Shown: piece after piece, positions 32,669 to 41,857 of the stretch
How the letters are laid out: every line of letters begins with the position of its first letter
Numbering within the stretch: position 1 is the stretch's first letter
DNA from: an uncultured Gemmiger sp.
GTDB lineage: Bacteria > Bacillota > Clostridia > Oscillospirales > Ruminococcaceae
NCBI GenBank assembly: GCA_944388125.1
Contig: CALXHO010000004.1
Span: forward strand, 1 to 64,000
DNA length: 64,000 bases
Direction of reading: 5' to 3'
The notes under the pieces: model-generated
What the model saw: the letters and a program-made list of their open reading frames with translations, nothing else
The model's database searches: none
What the model was told of the DNA's origin: nothing
Position numbers and translations under genes: made by a program

Positions 32669-33484
32669 ATGCTGCAAAAAGAATTGTTGTACGCGGCCCT
32701 GGGCACAGGCTTTACCTGCCTGGCCACCGTTCTGGGTGCCGCCATGGTATTTTTCTTCAAAAAAGAGATGGGCGAACTGACCCAGAAGCTCTTCCTCGGC
32801 TTTGCCGCGGGCGTCATGGTGGCGGCCTCAGTGTGGAGCCTGCTCATCCCGGCCATGGAGATGGCCGAACAGCAGGCGGCCCCCGGCACGCCCAAGGCCC
32901 TGGCGGTGGGATTGCCCGTCTTTGCGGGCTTTGCGGCGGGGGCAGCCTTCCTGCTGCTTCTCGACCAGCTGATGCCCCACCTGCACATGGGCAGCGACGA
33001 ACCGGAGGGCCTGCCCGCCCGGCTCAAGCGCACCACCATGATCGTGCTGGCCGTCACGCTGCACAATATCCCCGAGGGCATGGCCGTGGGCCTGACCTTC
33101 TCGGTGGCGGCGGCGGACCCCTCCCAGGGGGCACTGGCCGGGGCGGTGGCCCTGGCTCTGGGCATGGCCCTGCAGAACTTCCCCGAGGGCGTAGCGGTAT
33201 CCCTGCCCCTCAAGGCCCAGGGCATCGGCAACGGCAAGGCCTTTGTCTGCGGCGCGTTGTCCGGTGTGGTGGAGCCGGTGTTCGGCCTGCTCATCGTGCT
33301 GGCGGCGGGGCAGGCGGTGACCGTCATGCCCGGGCTGCTGGCCTTTGCCGCCGGCGCCATGCTGTATGTGGTGGTGGAGGAACTCATCCCCGAGGCACGC
33401 CTGGGGGAACACTCCAATACCGGCACCCTCAGCGTATTGACCGGCTTCCTCGTCATGATGATGCTGGACGTTTTCCTTGGCTGA
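32669..33484 (+). CDS. ZIP family metal transporter
   Basis: A 271-residue membrane transporter for zinc or related divalent metals with eight predicted segments. The family metal-site motifs are clear: HNIPEGMAVGL in segment 4 and QNFPEGVAVSLPL in segment 5. In the latter a Gln takes the usual His place, as in many bacterial GufA-like members. A His-containing loop (PHLHMGSDEPEG, about 108-119) could bind metal. The start follows AAAAGGAG. Probably co-transcribed with cls, ending at a strong terminator. Confidence 0.9.
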   Translation: MLQKELLYAALGTGFTCLATVLGAAMVFFFKKEMGELTQKLFLGFAAGVMVAASVWSLLIPAMEMAEQQAAPGTPKALAVGLPVFAGFAAGAAFLLLLDQLMPHLHMGSDEPEGLPARLKRTTMIVLAVTLHNIPEGMAVGLTFSVAAADPSQGALAGAVALALGMALQNFPEGVAVSLPLKAQGIGNGKAFVCGALSGVVEPVFGLLIVLAAGQAVTVMPGLLAFAAGAMLYVVVEELIPEARLGEHSNTGTLSVLTGFLVMMMLDVFLG

Positions 33485-33497
33485 AACCACAATAAAA

Positions 33498-33551
33498 GAA
33501 GGCTCCCTCCTCCCGCGTCCGTCCGGACGGCAGGGAAGAGGGAGCCTTTTT
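33498..33551. terminator. Terminator between the ZIP and YoaK genes
   Basis: AAGGCTCCCTC...GAGGGAGCC hairpin with TTTTT on the + strand and T-rich sequence on the minus strand; it serves the two converging genes. Confidence 0.8.
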
Positions 33552-33571
33552 CTGTTGTGTTTGAGAGGAGG

Positions 33572-34300
33572 TCAGCCGGCGGAATGGTGGTCGTCCCACC
33601 GCTGCCAGATCCACACCACGAAGAGGATGGCAGCGCACAGGAACATGAGGCGGGTCTCCATGAGGTAGGTGAGGTAGACGCCGCCCAGAATGCCCCCGAA
33701 GAAGGCGATGAACACCGCAATGTAGATGAGGGTGATGCGGCGTTCCTGGCGGGCCTCCTCCTGGGAGGCGGGGGTCAGGCCGCGGCATTTCTGGCGCCAG
33801 ATGGTGGCGTGGAGCGTCATCTGGCGGAGGTTGTTGGTGGTGAACAGGGTGGACACCGGCACGCCGTGGAGCGCCGTGAAGGTGTTGTACTGCAAGGCCG
33901 AGGCAAAGAACACCGGCCACAGGTACATGGCAGGGGAGATGGCGGACAGCTGCTCAAAGGGCAGAAGACCCTGCAGCAGGAAGCAGGCGGTCTCAATGAG
34001 CAGGCAGCAGCGCTTCCACCGCCGCTGGTCGCCGCCGAACCAGAGGTAGGGCAGGCGGATGGACAGATAGATACCCAGAATAAACAGACCCACGGCGGCG
34101 GTGCGGGACCAGACGCCCGCCCATTCACCGCTGTGGATCTCGGACGCCAGGCTGATGATGTTGCCGGTCTGGGCGTTGGCAAACACATGAGAGCAGTATA
34201 CACTGCCGAACGAACCCGCAAACCCGGCATTGACGGCCAGGGCGGCAAACCGTGCCTCCTCCCGCCGGGGCGCGGGCAGAGAGATAGAATGGCTGTACAT
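33572..34300 (-). CDS. YoaK family (DUF1275) membrane protein
   Basis: A 242-residue protein with about six hydrophobic segments. The early stretch NAGFAGSFGSVYCSHVFANA, followed by QTGNIISLA, is the DUF1275 hallmark, and TLFTTNNLRQMT later is also typical. The family has no firm function; transport has been proposed. The ATG at 34300 follows AGAAGGAGGGG, which overrides the longer open frame. Monocistronic, converging with the ZIP gene. Confidence 0.88.
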   Translation of the reverse strand: MYSHSISLPAPRREEARFAALAVNAGFAGSFGSVYCSHVFANAQTGNIISLASEIHSGEWAGVWSRTAAVGLFILGIYLSIRLPYLWFGGDQRRWKRCCLLIETACFLLQGLLPFEQLSAISPAMYLWPVFFASALQYNTFTALHGVPVSTLFTTNNLRQMTLHATIWRQKCRGLTPASQEEARQERRITLIYIAVFIAFFGGILGGVYLTYLMETRLMFLCAAILFVVWIWQRWDDHHSAG

Positions 34301-34449
34301 GATAGACCCCTCCTTCTGTTGCGGAGGAAAAGCGGCCCCCGCACCGCCGCGGCTGCATCCCCATGCGGCCGCGCACTTTCCCGGCAACAAGTATACAGCA
34401 GGGATGCGGGGATGTCAAAGGCTGTCGGAGCAGCGGGAAAAATCCCCGC

Positions 34450-34484
34450 AAAAATCCCCGGGCCTGCGGGGGCAGGTCCGGGGA
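34450..34484 (-). terminator. Terminator of the ABC exporter operon
   Basis: CCCCGGACCTG...CAGGCCCGGGG hairpin followed on the minus strand by ATTTTTG, just after the second ABC gene. Confidence 0.7.
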
Positions 34485-34506
34485 AACAGGAATGATGGAA
34501 AGAAAC

Positions 34507-36357
34507 TCAGGCGGTGACGTCCTCGAACTGGCTGTTGTACAGGTCGGCGTAGAATCCGCCCTGGGCCAGCAGTTCGTCGTGGGTGCCCTGCTCCACAATG
34601 TCGCCGTCCCGCATGACCAGGATGAGGTCGGCGTCCTTGATGGTGGACAGCCGGTGGGCGATGACAAAGCTGGTGCGGCCCCGCATCAGGTTGTCCATGG
34701 CCTTCTGGATGCGCTGCTCGGTGCGGGTATCCACCGAGCTGGTAGCCTCGTCCAGGATCAGGATACGGTTGTCGGCCAGAATGGCCCGGGCGATGGTCAA
34801 AAGCTGCTTCTGGCCCTGGCTGACGTTGGAGGCGTCCTCGTTGAGCTCCATCTGGTAGCCGCCGGGCAGGGTGCGGATGAAGTGGTCGGCGTGGGCAGCC
34901 TTGGCGGCGGCGATGACCTCGTCGTCGGTGGCGTCCAGACGGCCGTAGCGGATGTTCTCCATGATGGTGCCCTTGAACAGCCAGGTGTCCTGCAACACCA
35001 TGCCGAAGCCCTCCCGCAGGGCGCTGCGGTCAAAGTCCCTGACGTTGTGGCCGTTTAACAGGATGGCGCCGGAGTCCACATCATAGAAGCGCATGAGCAG
35101 CTTGACCATGGTGGTCTTGCCGGCCCCGGTGGGACCCACGATGGCCACCTTCTGGCCCGGCTTCACGTCGCAGGTGAAGTTGTGGATGATGGTCTTGTCG
35201 GGGGTATAGCCGAACTTGACGTGATCGAAGCGGACGGTGCCGTCGATGACGGAGGGGTCGGCCCGGCGGGCGGGATCGGCCTTCTGGTCTTCCTCCTCCT
35301 CGCCCAGGAATTCAAAGACGCGCTCGGCCGCGGCGGCCATGCTCTGGAGCATGTTGGACACCTGGGCCAGCTGCTGGATGGGCTGGGTGAAGTTCTTGAC
35401 GTACTGGATGAAAGCCTGGATATCGCCGATGGTGATGATGCCCCGGGCGGCAAAGATGCTGCCCACCACGGCCACCGCCACATAGCCCAGGTTGCCCACA
35501 AAGGTCATGACGGGCATCATCAGGCCGGAGAGGAACTGGCTCTTCCAGGCGGACTCGAACAGCTTGTTGTTGGCCTTGCCGAAGTCCTCCAGCACCGCCT
35601 CTTCCCGGTTGAATGCCTTGACCACGTTGTGACCGGAGTAGATCTCCTCCACCTGGCCGTTGACCACGCCCAGGTAGTTCTGCTGGTCCTTGAAGTACCG
35701 CTGGCTGAAGCGGACCACCAGCAGCACCAGAACGATGGACACCGGCAGGATCAGGATGGCGATGAGGGTCATCTGGGGGCTGATGGACAGCATCATGATC
35801 AGCACGCCGATCATGGTGGTGATGCTGGTGATGAGCTGGGTGACGCTCTGGTTCAGGCTCTGGCCCAGGGTGTCGATATCGTTGGTGATGCGGCTCAGAA
35901 CCTCGCCCACCGTGCGCTTTTCAAAGTAGGCGAGGGGCAGGCGGTCGATCTTTTCGGAGATCTGGCGGCGGAAGTCGTAGCAAAGCCGCTGGGACATGCC
36001 GCTCATCAGCCAGCCCTGGATGAAGCTGAACCCGGCGGACAAAAGATACATGCCCAGCAGAATCAGCAGGATCTTTCCGATGTAGCCGAAGTCGATGCTG
36101 CCGGTGCCGGTGATCATGGCGTACCAGCCGGTGGCCAGGGCAGTGGTGGCCTTGGCCAGGATCTTGGGTCCCGCAATGTTGAAAATGGTGGACAGGGCCG
36201 CAAACACCAGCACGGCAAAGAAGGCCATGCGGTATTTGCCCAGGGCGTTCAGAAGGCGCCGCAGGGTGCCGGTCAGGTCCTTGGGCTTTTCCACGGCGCC
36301 GGGGCCGTGGCCCATGGGCCCGCGCCCCATGGGGCCGCGTCTTACAGGTTCTGCCAT
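34507..36357 (-). CDS. ABC exporter subunit B (permease-ATPase)
   Basis: A 616-residue half-transporter. A Gly/Pro/Met-rich N terminus (GPMGRGPMGHGPG) precedes six membrane segments, then the ATPase domain with Walker A GPTGAGKT, the C-loop VSQGQKQ (a variant of LSGGQ) and Walker B ILILDEAT with the catalytic Glu, then the H-loop IAHRLST. It pairs with the upstream 739-residue subunit to form a type IV heterodimeric exporter (multidrug or lipid type). Its start overlaps the stop of that gene by one base. MarR-controlled operon. Confidence 0.93.
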   Translation of the reverse strand: MAEPVRRGPMGRGPMGHGPGAVEKPKDLTGTLRRLLNALGKYRMAFFAVLVFAALSTIFNIAGPKILAKATTALATGWYAMITGTGSIDFGYIGKILLILLGMYLLSAGFSFIQGWLMSGMSQRLCYDFRRQISEKIDRLPLAYFEKRTVGEVLSRITNDIDTLGQSLNQSVTQLITSITTMIGVLIMMLSISPQMTLIAILILPVSIVLVLLVVRFSQRYFKDQQNYLGVVNGQVEEIYSGHNVVKAFNREEAVLEDFGKANNKLFESAWKSQFLSGLMMPVMTFVGNLGYVAVAVVGSIFAARGIITIGDIQAFIQYVKNFTQPIQQLAQVSNMLQSMAAAAERVFEFLGEEEEDQKADPARRADPSVIDGTVRFDHVKFGYTPDKTIIHNFTCDVKPGQKVAIVGPTGAGKTTMVKLLMRFYDVDSGAILLNGHNVRDFDRSALREGFGMVLQDTWLFKGTIMENIRYGRLDATDDEVIAAAKAAHADHFIRTLPGGYQMELNEDASNVSQGQKQLLTIARAILADNRILILDEATSSVDTRTEQRIQKAMDNLMRGRTSFVIAHRLSTIKDADLILVMRDGDIVEQGTHDELLAQGGFYADLYNSQFEDVTA

Positions 36358-38576
36358 CAGGATACACCCCCTTCGGTGGAATTGAGGCCGAGCTCTTTCT
36401 GGCTCAGCTGGCTCTTTGCGATCTCCTGGTACTCGGGGCAGGTCTCCATCAGCTCACTGTGGCGGCCCCGGCCGACGATGCGGCCTTCGTCCAGCACCAG
36501 GATCTGGTCGGCGTGCAGCACCGTGGAAATGCGCTGGGCCACGATGATGACGGTGGCGTCGCCGGTCTTTTCCCGCAGGGCCCGGCGCAGGACCACGTCG
36601 GTCTTGTAGTCGAGGGCCGAGAAGCTGTCGTCGAACAGATAGACCTTGGGCGCCTTGGCAATGGCCCGGGCGATGGACAGGCGCTGCTTCTGGCCGCCGG
36701 ACACGTTGGTGCCGCCCTGGGCGATGGGACTTTCAAAGCCCTCGGTCTTGGCGGTGATGAAGTCGGTGGCCTGGGCGATGTCGGCGGCCTTGTGCATGTC
36801 GTCGTCGGTGATGAAGCTGCCGCCGAATTTCAGGTTGCTCTCGATGGTGCCGGAGAAGAGCACGCCTTTCTGGGGCACATAGCCCAGCTGGGCGCGCAGC
36901 GTCTGCTGGGGAATGCTGCGGATGTCCACGCCGTCCAGCGTCACGCTGCCTTCCGTCGCATCGTAGAAGCGGGGGATCAGGTTGAGCAGGGTGGACTTGC
37001 CGCAGCCGGTGGCACCGATGATGGCGGTGGTCTTGCCCGGCTCGGCGGTAAAGTCGATGTCGGTCAGGGCGTCCTCGTCGGCGCCGGGATAGCGGAAGTG
37101 GACATGGTCAAAGCGGATGACGCCCTTCCAGTCCTTGCGGTCCAGCCCGGCGGGCAGCGCCTCGGGCTTGGGGTCCTCGATGACCGGCTCGGTGCGCAGC
37201 ACTTCCTCAATACGGTCGGCGGCCACGCCGGCACGGGGCAGCATGATGGAGATGACTGTCAGCATGAGGAAGGACATGACGATCTGCATGGTGTAGGTGA
37301 TGAAGGCGATGAGGTCGCCGATCTGCATGCCGCTCTCCGCCATGGCGTGACCGCCGAACCAGACGATGAGCAGGGTGGTGCCGTTCATGATGAGCATCAT
37401 GGCGGGCATCATGAAGGTCATGACCCGGTTGGTGAACAGCTGGGTGCGCATGAGGTCCTTGCTGGCGGCGTCAAAGCGCTGTTCCTCGTACTTCTCCCGG
37501 GAGAAGGCGCGGATGGGCATGATGCCGGTGAGGATCTCCCGGCTGACCAGGTTGAGGCGGTCCACCAGGGTCTGCATGAGCTTGAACTTGGGCAAAGCCA
37601 CCTGCACCAGGACCAGGACGATGGCCATGAGCAGCGCCACCGCCACCACAATGATCCAGGACAGGCCGGTGGCGGTGCCAGCCACCCGGATGATGCCGCC
37701 GATGCCCAGGATGGGGGCGTAGGCGACGATGCGCAGCAGCATGACGGAGGTCTGCTGGACCTGCTGGATGTCGTTGGTGGTGCGGGTGATGAGGGAGGCG
37801 GTGGAGAAGCGGTCGGTCTCGGCGTTGGAGAAGGAAACGACCTTGCTGAACACCTGGCGGCGCAGGTCGCGGCCGATGGCAGCGGACACCCGGGAGGCAA
37901 TGAAGCCCACCGACACGGCGGCAGCCACCATGAGCAGGCTGTACAGAAGCATCTGCCCGCCGGTGGAGAGCAGATAGGACATCTGGACGTCACCGTCGAT
38001 GCCCTGGGCCTGGTATTCCAGCCGGACCAGCTGCACCGCCTGGGAGGCCAGGGTGCTCTCGGTGTCGGGGGCAAGGCTTGCCTGGGCGGAGGCCATCTGG
38101 TCCAGCATGGCCTGGTGGTCAAAGCCGGGCTGGGCGGCTGCTGCGCTCACCATGGCGGCAGCGGCGTCCAGGTCCTGGGCCTCGGGCAGGGCGGTCTCCA
38201 CCCCCTGGCGCTTGGCCGACTGGGACGCCGCCGCCATGTAGAGGGCCACGTCGGGCATGGTCAGATCGGAAGCCAGGGTGTCGGCATCGGCGGTATCCAG
38301 CAGGGCGCGGACGCCGCTTTCATCGGCGGGGGCGTAGGCGGCTTCCAGGGCCGCGGCCTCCTCGTCGGGCATCAGGATCTTGAGGGCCTGGAGCGTGGTG
38401 TCGCGCACAGTATCGGGCAGGGCACTGTCCACGCCGCCCTGCTGGATGCCCACGTCGACGATGTCCGACGTGTAGCCCGGCAGGGCAAGGTCACAGCTTG
38501 CCTGTACGATGAGCAGCGCCACCACAGCCAGGCAGGCGACCCAGTGTTTGCCCAGGTTTCGGAAAATATTGAGCAT
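36357..38576 (-). CDS. ABC exporter subunit A with large extracytoplasmic insert
   Basis: A 739-residue half-transporter. After the first membrane segment (about 13-32) comes an unusual acidic, Ala-rich region of about 150 residues (to about 200) before the second segment, probably outside the cell. The ATPase domain has Walker A GATGCGKST, signature VSGGQKQR and Walker B VYLFDDSFS, where Asp replaces the catalytic Glu; its partner keeps the Glu. This asymmetry is typical of heterodimeric exporters with one weak ATP site. RBS AAGGAGG. It follows the MarR gene. Confidence 0.93.
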   Translation of the reverse strand: MLNIFRNLGKHWVACLAVVALLIVQASCDLALPGYTSDIVDVGIQQGGVDSALPDTVRDTTLQALKILMPDEEAAALEAAYAPADESGVRALLDTADADTLASDLTMPDVALYMAAASQSAKRQGVETALPEAQDLDAAAAMVSAAAAQPGFDHQAMLDQMASAQASLAPDTESTLASQAVQLVRLEYQAQGIDGDVQMSYLLSTGGQMLLYSLLMVAAAVSVGFIASRVSAAIGRDLRRQVFSKVVSFSNAETDRFSTASLITRTTNDIQQVQQTSVMLLRIVAYAPILGIGGIIRVAGTATGLSWIIVVAVALLMAIVLVLVQVALPKFKLMQTLVDRLNLVSREILTGIMPIRAFSREKYEEQRFDAASKDLMRTQLFTNRVMTFMMPAMMLIMNGTTLLIVWFGGHAMAESGMQIGDLIAFITYTMQIVMSFLMLTVISIMLPRAGVAADRIEEVLRTEPVIEDPKPEALPAGLDRKDWKGVIRFDHVHFRYPGADEDALTDIDFTAEPGKTTAIIGATGCGKSTLLNLIPRFYDATEGSVTLDGVDIRSIPQQTLRAQLGYVPQKGVLFSGTIESNLKFGGSFITDDDMHKAADIAQATDFITAKTEGFESPIAQGGTNVSGGQKQRLSIARAIAKAPKVYLFDDSFSALDYKTDVVLRRALREKTGDATVIIVAQRISTVLHADQILVLDEGRIVGRGRHSELMETCPEYQEIAKSQLSQKELGLNSTEGGVS

Positions 38577-38651
38577 GGGACAATCCTCCTTGCAAATCGG
38601 GGCTTGGTTTCGGGTGGAAAGAACGGGGATGGGACCCGGCGGGAAAGGCGA

Positions 38652-39116
38652 TCATTCCTCCCGGGCAAGCTCGGCCTGCATGGCCTGCTCCCAGGTGGAA
38701 AGATCGTCCAGCATCCGGGCGAAGGTTTCCTCCCCCACCCGGTCAATGACCCGGTGCATGTACTCCCGCATGCGGTCCTCGGCCTTCAGGCGGATGGCTT
38801 CGCCCTTGTCCGTCAGGCGCACCAGGGCCTTGCGGTGATCGCCGGGGTCGGGGATGCGCTCCACCAGCCCGTTTTCCTCCAGCTGCCGCAGGGTGCGGGA
38901 GACGGCGGGGGCCAGCATGCGCAGACAATCCGGCAGCGCCGACACCGGCACCGCGCCGTCCTGGCCGTTTTGCCGGATGATGTAGTGCAGCCGTTCCAGC
39001 ATGGCCAGCTCGCTGCGGGGACGGTCGGGATAGGCCTGCTGAATGCTCGTCTGCATGGTTTTGCGGATCTGCCAGAACAGCTGGACCAGGTCGCTCAGCG
39101 CGTGATCCGATTCCAT
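38652..39116 (-). CDS. MarR family transcriptional regulator
   Basis: A 154-residue winged-helix regulator. LERLHYIIRQNGQDGAVPVS, then APAVSRTLRQLEENGLVERI as recognition helix, and DPGDHRKALVRLTDKGEAI as the wing are classic MarR. The ATG at 39116 follows AAGGAAAGGTGG. It is the first gene of an operon with the ABC exporter pair, and its promoter carries TTAAC repeats, so it is the likely repressor that is released when the exported compound is present. Confidence 0.92.
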   Translation of the reverse strand: MESDHALSDLVQLFWQIRKTMQTSIQQAYPDRPRSELAMLERLHYIIRQNGQDGAVPVSALPDCLRMLAPAVSRTLRQLEENGLVERIPDPGDHRKALVRLTDKGEAIRLKAEDRMREYMHRVIDRVGEETFARMLDDLSTWEQAMQAELAREE

Positions 39117-39144
39117 AGTTCCACCACCTTTCCTTGGGAAGATA

Positions 39145-39177
39145 CTTAACAAATGGTAAAACTTAACGTTTGTTAAG
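39145..39177. promoter_or_regulatory. MarR operator
   Basis: CTTAAC-GTTT-GTTAAG (39162-39177) is a perfect inverted repeat; a third half site CTTAACAAA (39145-39153) mirrors TTTGTTAAG (39169-39177). It lies just downstream of the predicted transcription start, a repressing position. Confidence 0.7.
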
Positions 39178-39194
39178 AATCAACTGTACGCAAC

Positions 39195-39222
39195 ATTATA
39201 CCCCGTTCCACTGCAGATGCAA
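39195..39222 (-). promoter_or_regulatory. Promoter of the marR-ABC operon
   Basis: On the minus strand: TTGCAT (39222-39217), 16-bp spacer, TATAAT (39200-39195). Confidence 0.7.
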
Positions 39223-39284
39223 GAGGCAAATCCAAGAATTCTAAAATTGTTCACAAATTCTATGCGGTGATTTTGGACAGAATG

Positions 39285-39333
39285 CAAAAAGCACCCCCGC
39301 CGGAATGCCTTGCGGCCCCGGCGGGGGTGCTGT
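39285..39333 (-). terminator. Terminator after the GNAT gene
   Basis: AGCACCCCCGCCGG...CCGGCGGGGGTGCT hairpin followed on the minus strand by TTTTTG. Confidence 0.8.
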
Positions 39334-39364
39334 CGTTGTGAAATTGTGGAAAACCTGGCGGCGC

Positions 39365-39862
39365 TTATCCCAGGGCGCATCGATACCGCGCACCTTTGGG
39401 CGTCTGAGCATAAGGGACAAAGCCCAGCCCTTCAAACAGGGCACGGGAAGCGGTGTTGAAGGAATAGATTTCGTTCACATACAATTCCTGCCATCCAAGG
39501 CGGCGGGCCCGTTCCATCAGCGCTGCGACGGTGCGGCGGCCGATGCCCTGGCCGCGGAGATCTTTGCGCCCGATGACGATGGGAAGATCCTCCGGCCACA
39601 GCGTCACATCCCCCACCGGCTCAAAGGTGCCGCCGGGGGCGCGCCACTCGATCCAGTAAAGCTCGCCGTGCTGTTCCAGGTATCGGTACATTGCCGTGAG
39701 ATGGGGCATGTCGTAAGGGTCGGTCTTTCCGTCCACCAGCATCAGGGTTTCAGGGTCCTGGTACCAGGGCAGGGCAAAGGCAAACCCGCTTCCGGCTCTT
39801 TTCAGGCGCAGGGTGGGATCTATCGTAAGAATGTCAGGCTGTTGGATGCCGGGAATGGGCAT
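39365..39862 (-). CDS. GNAT family N-acetyltransferase
   Basis: A 165-residue acetyl-CoA-dependent acetyltransferase. The acetyl-CoA loop is GRKDLRGQGIGRRTV (Q/RxxGxG/A form), followed by the beta-bulge region ELYVNEIYSFNTASRALFEGLGF. The ATG at 39862 was chosen over an open upstream extension because that part overlaps the preceding gene; the ribosome site is modest (GAGAGAGG). It is 16 bp behind the aminotransferase gene, so co-transcribed. Substrate unknown. Confidence 0.85.
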   Translation of the reverse strand: MPIPGIQQPDILTIDPTLRLKRAGSGFAFALPWYQDPETLMLVDGKTDPYDMPHLTAMYRYLEQHGELYWIEWRAPGGTFEPVGDVTLWPEDLPIVIGRKDLRGQGIGRRTVAALMERARRLGWQELYVNEIYSFNTASRALFEGLGFVPYAQTPKGARYRCALG

Positions 39863-39878
39863 AGGTTTTTCGCCTCTC

Positions 39879-41051
39879 TCAGCCCAGGATGCCGCTGGCG
39901 GCAATGGCCTGGACGGCGGCCTGGATGCGCTCCACCGGCATGGTGAGGGCAAAGCGGACATAGCCCTCCCCGGAAGGCCCGAAGCTGGAACCCGGGGTGC
40001 AGATGACCCCGGCCTTCTCGATGAGGTCCATGCAGAAGGTCATGCTGTTGGTGTAGCCGCCGGGCAGGGGCGCCCAGACGAACATGCTGCCGTGGCTGTC
40101 GGGCACATTCCAGCCGATGCTGCGCAGTCCGCCGCACAGGGCATCCCGGCGGCGCTGGTACTCGGCGCACTGGGCCCTGACGCCGTCCAGGGGGCCGGTG
40201 AGGGCGGCGATGGCTGCCTTCTGGATGGGCAGGAACATGCCGAAGTCGATCTGGGTGCGCAGCTTCTTGCAGGCGGCGATGACGTCCCGGCGGCCCACCA
40301 GGAAGCTGATGCGGGCGCCGGTGACGTTGAAGCTCTTGCTCAGGCTGAAGAACTCCACGGCCACCTCCTCGGCACCGGGGGTGTTGAAGACGCTGCCGCC
40401 CACCTTGCCGTCAAAGATGATGTCGCTGTAGGCGTTGTCGTGGATGAGCAGGATGTCGTGCTTGCGGCAGAAGTCCACGATCTCCCGGTAGAGCTCGGGG
40501 GAGCCCACGCTGCCCACCGGGTTGGCGGGCAGGGAAACCAGCATGTACTTGGCCCGGTCGGCCACGTCGTCGGGGATGGTGGAGACGTCGGGCAGGAAGT
40601 TGTGCTCCTTGGTCAGATGGTAGTACCAGGGCTCGGCGCCGCCCAAAAGCGATCCGGTCATGAAGACAGGGTAGCAGGGGTCGGGCAGCAGCACCAGGTC
40701 GCCGTCGTTGCACAGGGCCATGCCCAGGTGGCCGATACCGTCCTGGCTGCCGGAAAAGCTCATGACCTGGTCGGGGGTCAGGCCCTCCACGCCGAAGCGG
40801 CGCTTGTAGTAGGCGCAGACTGCCTCCAGCATTTCGGGGATGTCCCGCAGGCTGTACTTCCAGTTTTCGTCCGACTGGGCGGCGTCGATGAGCGCCTGCT
40901 TGATGTGGGGAGCCGGCGGAAAATCGGGCGTGCCCACCGAAAGATTGTACAAAGCCTTGCCCTGCTGTTCCAGCGCGACTTTTTTGTCGTTGAGCGCGGC
41001 GAAGATCTCAGGCCCGAACAGGTCGAGACGCTTGGAAAACTGCATATTCAT
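39879..41051 (-). CDS. Class I/II pyridoxal-phosphate aminotransferase
   Basis: A 390-residue fold-type I transaminase related to LL-diaminopimelate and aspartate aminotransferases. Seen: NLSVGTPDFPPAPHI, SGSQDGIGHL (phosphate region), LLPDPCYPVF, SLPANPVGS, ILLIHDNAYSDIIFDG with the cofactor Asp, and the lysine segment SLSKSFNVTGARISFLVG. Two starts are close (41051 and 41045); GAGG sits 5 bp before the first. The substrate is not certain; DapL-like or alanine/aspartate specificity are candidates. Confidence 0.88.
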   Translation of the reverse strand: MNMQFSKRLDLFGPEIFAALNDKKVALEQQGKALYNLSVGTPDFPPAPHIKQALIDAAQSDENWKYSLRDIPEMLEAVCAYYKRRFGVEGLTPDQVMSFSGSQDGIGHLGMALCNDGDLVLLPDPCYPVFMTGSLLGGAEPWYYHLTKEHNFLPDVSTIPDDVADRAKYMLVSLPANPVGSVGSPELYREIVDFCRKHDILLIHDNAYSDIIFDGKVGGSVFNTPGAEEVAVEFFSLSKSFNVTGARISFLVGRRDVIAACKKLRTQIDFGMFLPIQKAAIAALTGPLDGVRAQCAEYQRRRDALCGGLRSIGWNVPDSHGSMFVWAPLPGGYTNSMTFCMDLIEKAGVICTPGSSFGPSGEGYVRFALTMPVERIQAAVQAIAASGILG

Positions 41052-41165
41052 AACCCCCTCACAGGTGGCGGACCTCGGCAAAATGCGGGTGTGCTGCCGG
41101 GTCCGCTGCATAATTTTCATTGTAGCAGTCCTGCCCCGCCGATGCAAGCCAAAATTCGCCCTGTA

Positions 41166-41194
41166 TTGCAGCAAACCGCTCCGCGTGCTACAAT
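41166..41194 (+). promoter_or_regulatory. Promoter of the 182-residue membrane protein
   Basis: TTGCAG (41166-41171), 17-bp spacer, TACAAT (41189-41194), 34 bp before the start codon. Confidence 0.6.
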
Positions 41195-41228
41195 CACAAA
41201 AGAGATTGCTGCACGGAGGAACTGCCTT

Positions 41229-41777
41229 ATGGATAAAAACAACCGCCCGGCTCTGGGATTTCTCTTGCTGGGCATCGCGGCCATCGGCCGTGCCCTGCTG
41301 GGGGTGCAGGACACCAGCTCCACCGCCGAGGTTACCCTGACGGTGCTGGCCGGCCTGGGAGCTGCCCTGCTGGCCGCCCGCTGCCGGAAAGCCCTGCCCG
41401 CCTACATCGGGCAGCTGGTCATGGAGGTGCTGCTCTGCGGCCTGGAGGTGGGCGGCTGGCTGCGCCCGGTGCTGCGCGCGGTGGATCTGTGGCTGGTGCT
41501 GGCGGGAGCCTTTGTCACGCTGACCGCCGCGGAACAGGTGCGAAACGACGAAACCTACACCGCAAAACACCGCCTGCTGCGCCCCATTCTGACGGTGCTG
41601 CTGGCCGTCCAGACGGTACTGCTCTTTGCCCAGACCGCCCTGCCCGGCCTGACCCCTCTGGCGGTGGCGGGGGCCGGCGTGTTTGTGCTGTTCTCCCTGG
41701 GGCTCATCTGGTACGGCACCCGGATGCTCAGCACCTACAACGCCCTGCGGGTGAAGAAAACAAAGCGGATTCTGTAA
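41229..41777 (+). CDS. Small polytopic membrane protein, unknown
   Basis: A 182-residue protein with about five hydrophobic segments (roughly 8-24, 33-48, 57-95, 118-135, 142-160) and a basic C-terminal tail ending RVKKTKRIL. No recognised family or motif. The ATG follows CGGAGG. It stands alone with its own promoter and terminator, between an aminotransferase and thioredoxin reductase, so context gives no clear function. Confidence 0.7.
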   Translation: MDKNNRPALGFLLLGIAAIGRALLGVQDTSSTAEVTLTVLAGLGAALLAARCRKALPAYIGQLVMEVLLCGLEVGGWLRPVLRAVDLWLVLAGAFVTLTAAEQVRNDETYTAKHRLLRPILTVLLAVQTVLLFAQTALPGLTPLAVAGAGVFVLFSLGLIWYGTRMLSTYNALRVKKTKRIL

Positions 41778-41789
41778 CTGCCATACAAT

Positions 41790-41845
41790 GAAAAAACGGC
41801 GGATGCCGGGAGCAACTTCCCCGGTATCCGCCGTTTATTTTTATG
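41790..41845. terminator. Bidirectional terminator before trxB
   Basis: AAACGGCGGATGCCGGG...CCCGGTATCCGCCGTTT hairpin, with T-rich sequence on both sides (TTTATTTTTAT on +, TTTTTTCATTG on -). Confidence 0.8.
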
Positions 41846-41857
41846 CTGTGAAAAATT

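Noticed and set aside
36459..39149. A long + strand frame of nearly 900 codons opposite the ABC exporter genes
   Set aside because: It is antisense to two well-defined transporter genes and has His/Asp/Gly-rich nonsense composition.
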